Assembly (NCBI GenBank): GCA_964394085.1
Contig: CAYMWF010000056.1
Location: forward strand, 7,837 to 31,115
Source of the DNA: CAYMWF01 sp964394085 [NCBI: uncultured Gemmatimonadota bacterium]
GTDB lineage: Bacteria; GCA-2686955; CAYMWF01
Direction of reading: 5' to 3'
Length of the DNA stretch: 23,279 nt
The position numbers and the translations under genes are program-made. Positions within the stretch are counted from its first letter, which is position 1, and every line of letters starts with the position of its first letter. The notes under the pieces were generated by a model. The model made no database searches, was not told where the DNA came from, and worked only from the letters and a program-made list of their open reading frames with translations. Positions 22,883 through 23,279 of this stretch are shown piece after piece.

Positions 22883-23279
22883 ATGAAGAGCGAAACCGGG
22901 CTGCACAAAATCGAAGTTCTGAAAAGGTTCGGGATCGGTGTGGAAACCATGCACCGGGGGGAAGCGGTCGCTGCTTTTTACCTGGCTGAGATCGACGACA
23001 GGCGGATTTGGGGGGAACTCGGTGACAGAATCGAGATAGACAAACCATTGTTCGAAAAAGCTCTTTGCGACGGTGCGGTTCACCGGGCCGGCGATAAGGG
23101 CGGCCCGGGGAGGGTAAAACGGTCGGTGAGTCGCGCCCTCAAAAAGAAAATATTATTGAGGGACGGAGGTGCGTGCCGAGTGCCGGGCTGTGGAAAAATG
23201 AGTTCTCTCCAGATTGATCATCCGATACCGCTATCTGCCGGCGGCGGCAATGGTCCTTCCAACCTGATATTGACCTGCA
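22883..23279 (+). CDS. HNH endonuclease, 3' end beyond the window
   Basis: Open from ATG 22883 to the right edge, 132 codons visible, with a GGAAAGGGG ribosome site 8-10 bases upstream. The N-terminal part (A-V-A-A-F-Y-L-A-E-I-D-D-R-R-I-W-G-E-L-G) resembles the helical region before the nuclease in the HNH-signature protein group. The HNH core follows at about residues 94-132: R-D-G-G-A-C-R-V-P-G-C-G, then D-H-P-I-P-L-S-A-G-G, then N-G-P-S-N-L-I-L-T-C. The Cys pair and the D-H provide metal and catalytic ligands in this family. The second Cys-x-x-His and C-terminus are cut off. Such proteins are often standalone and of unknown role; a restriction, defence or homing role cannot be told from this fragment. 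Confidence 0.88.
   Translation, partial: MKSETGLHKIEVLKRFGIGVETMHRGEAVAAFYLAEIDDRRIWGELGDRIEIDKPLFEKALCDGAVHRAGDKGGPGRVKRSVSRALKKKILLRDGGACRVPGCGKMSSLQIDHPIPLSAGGGNGPSNLILTC

Overview
The window looks like chromosome from an uncultivated Gram-negative bacterium. Nearly every large gene encodes an exported protein: signal peptides, one lipoprotein lipobox, one likely outer-membrane beta-barrel, and long beta-helix, beta-propeller and Ig-like repeat proteins. A gingipain-type (C25) protease with CARDB-like and MAM-like modules, together with choice-of-anchor-Q beta-helix proteins, resembles FCB-superphylum and neighbouring candidate phyla such as Eisenbacteria, Latescibacteria or Zixibacteria. 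That placement is inference from gene content; no rRNA, tRNA or marker gene is present.

Layout. Positions 1-86 hold palindromic 23-bp tandem repeats. Positions 100-6090 (minus strand) hold a large C25-type protease, then an FKBP-type lipoprotein isomerase and an exported metallophosphoesterase, the last two tightly spaced. Positions 6091-6631 are gene-free, with a promoter, repeats and hairpins. Positions 6632-15535 (minus strand) hold an exported protein of glycoside-hydrolase-like appearance, overlapped by a beta-helix gene (B). A HEPN / HTH-MNT toxin-antitoxin-like pair follows, then a second beta-helix gene (A) paralogous to B. Positions 15754-16947 encode an AAA_14/DUF4143 ATPase. Positions 17199-18695 encode a secreted beta-propeller-like protein. 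On the plus strand, 19274-21046 encodes a helix-hairpin-helix plus beta-barrel protein whose 3' end is tandemly duplicated downstream. Positions 21263-22183 (minus strand) encode a secreted beta-sandwich protein interrupted by one in-frame UGA codon. A repeat-rich gap follows, and an HNH nuclease gene runs off the right edge.

The most notable observations are these. (1) A single in-frame UGA sits in an otherwise intact secreted-protein gene, in a C-x-x-UGA context, with a perfect 7-bp stem-loop shortly downstream; a TGG-to-TGA nonsense mutation is the simplest explanation, but recoding deserves a test. (2) A HEPN/MNT pair lies between two tandem beta-helix paralogs, with a clear autoregulatory promoter carrying two 14-bp operator sites 20 bp apart. 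(3) A promoter-plus-upstream module of about 120 bp is shared by the C25 protease gene and the AAA_14 ATPase gene. (4) One C-terminal Ig-like domain recurs in three secreted proteins and may be a sorting or attachment domain.
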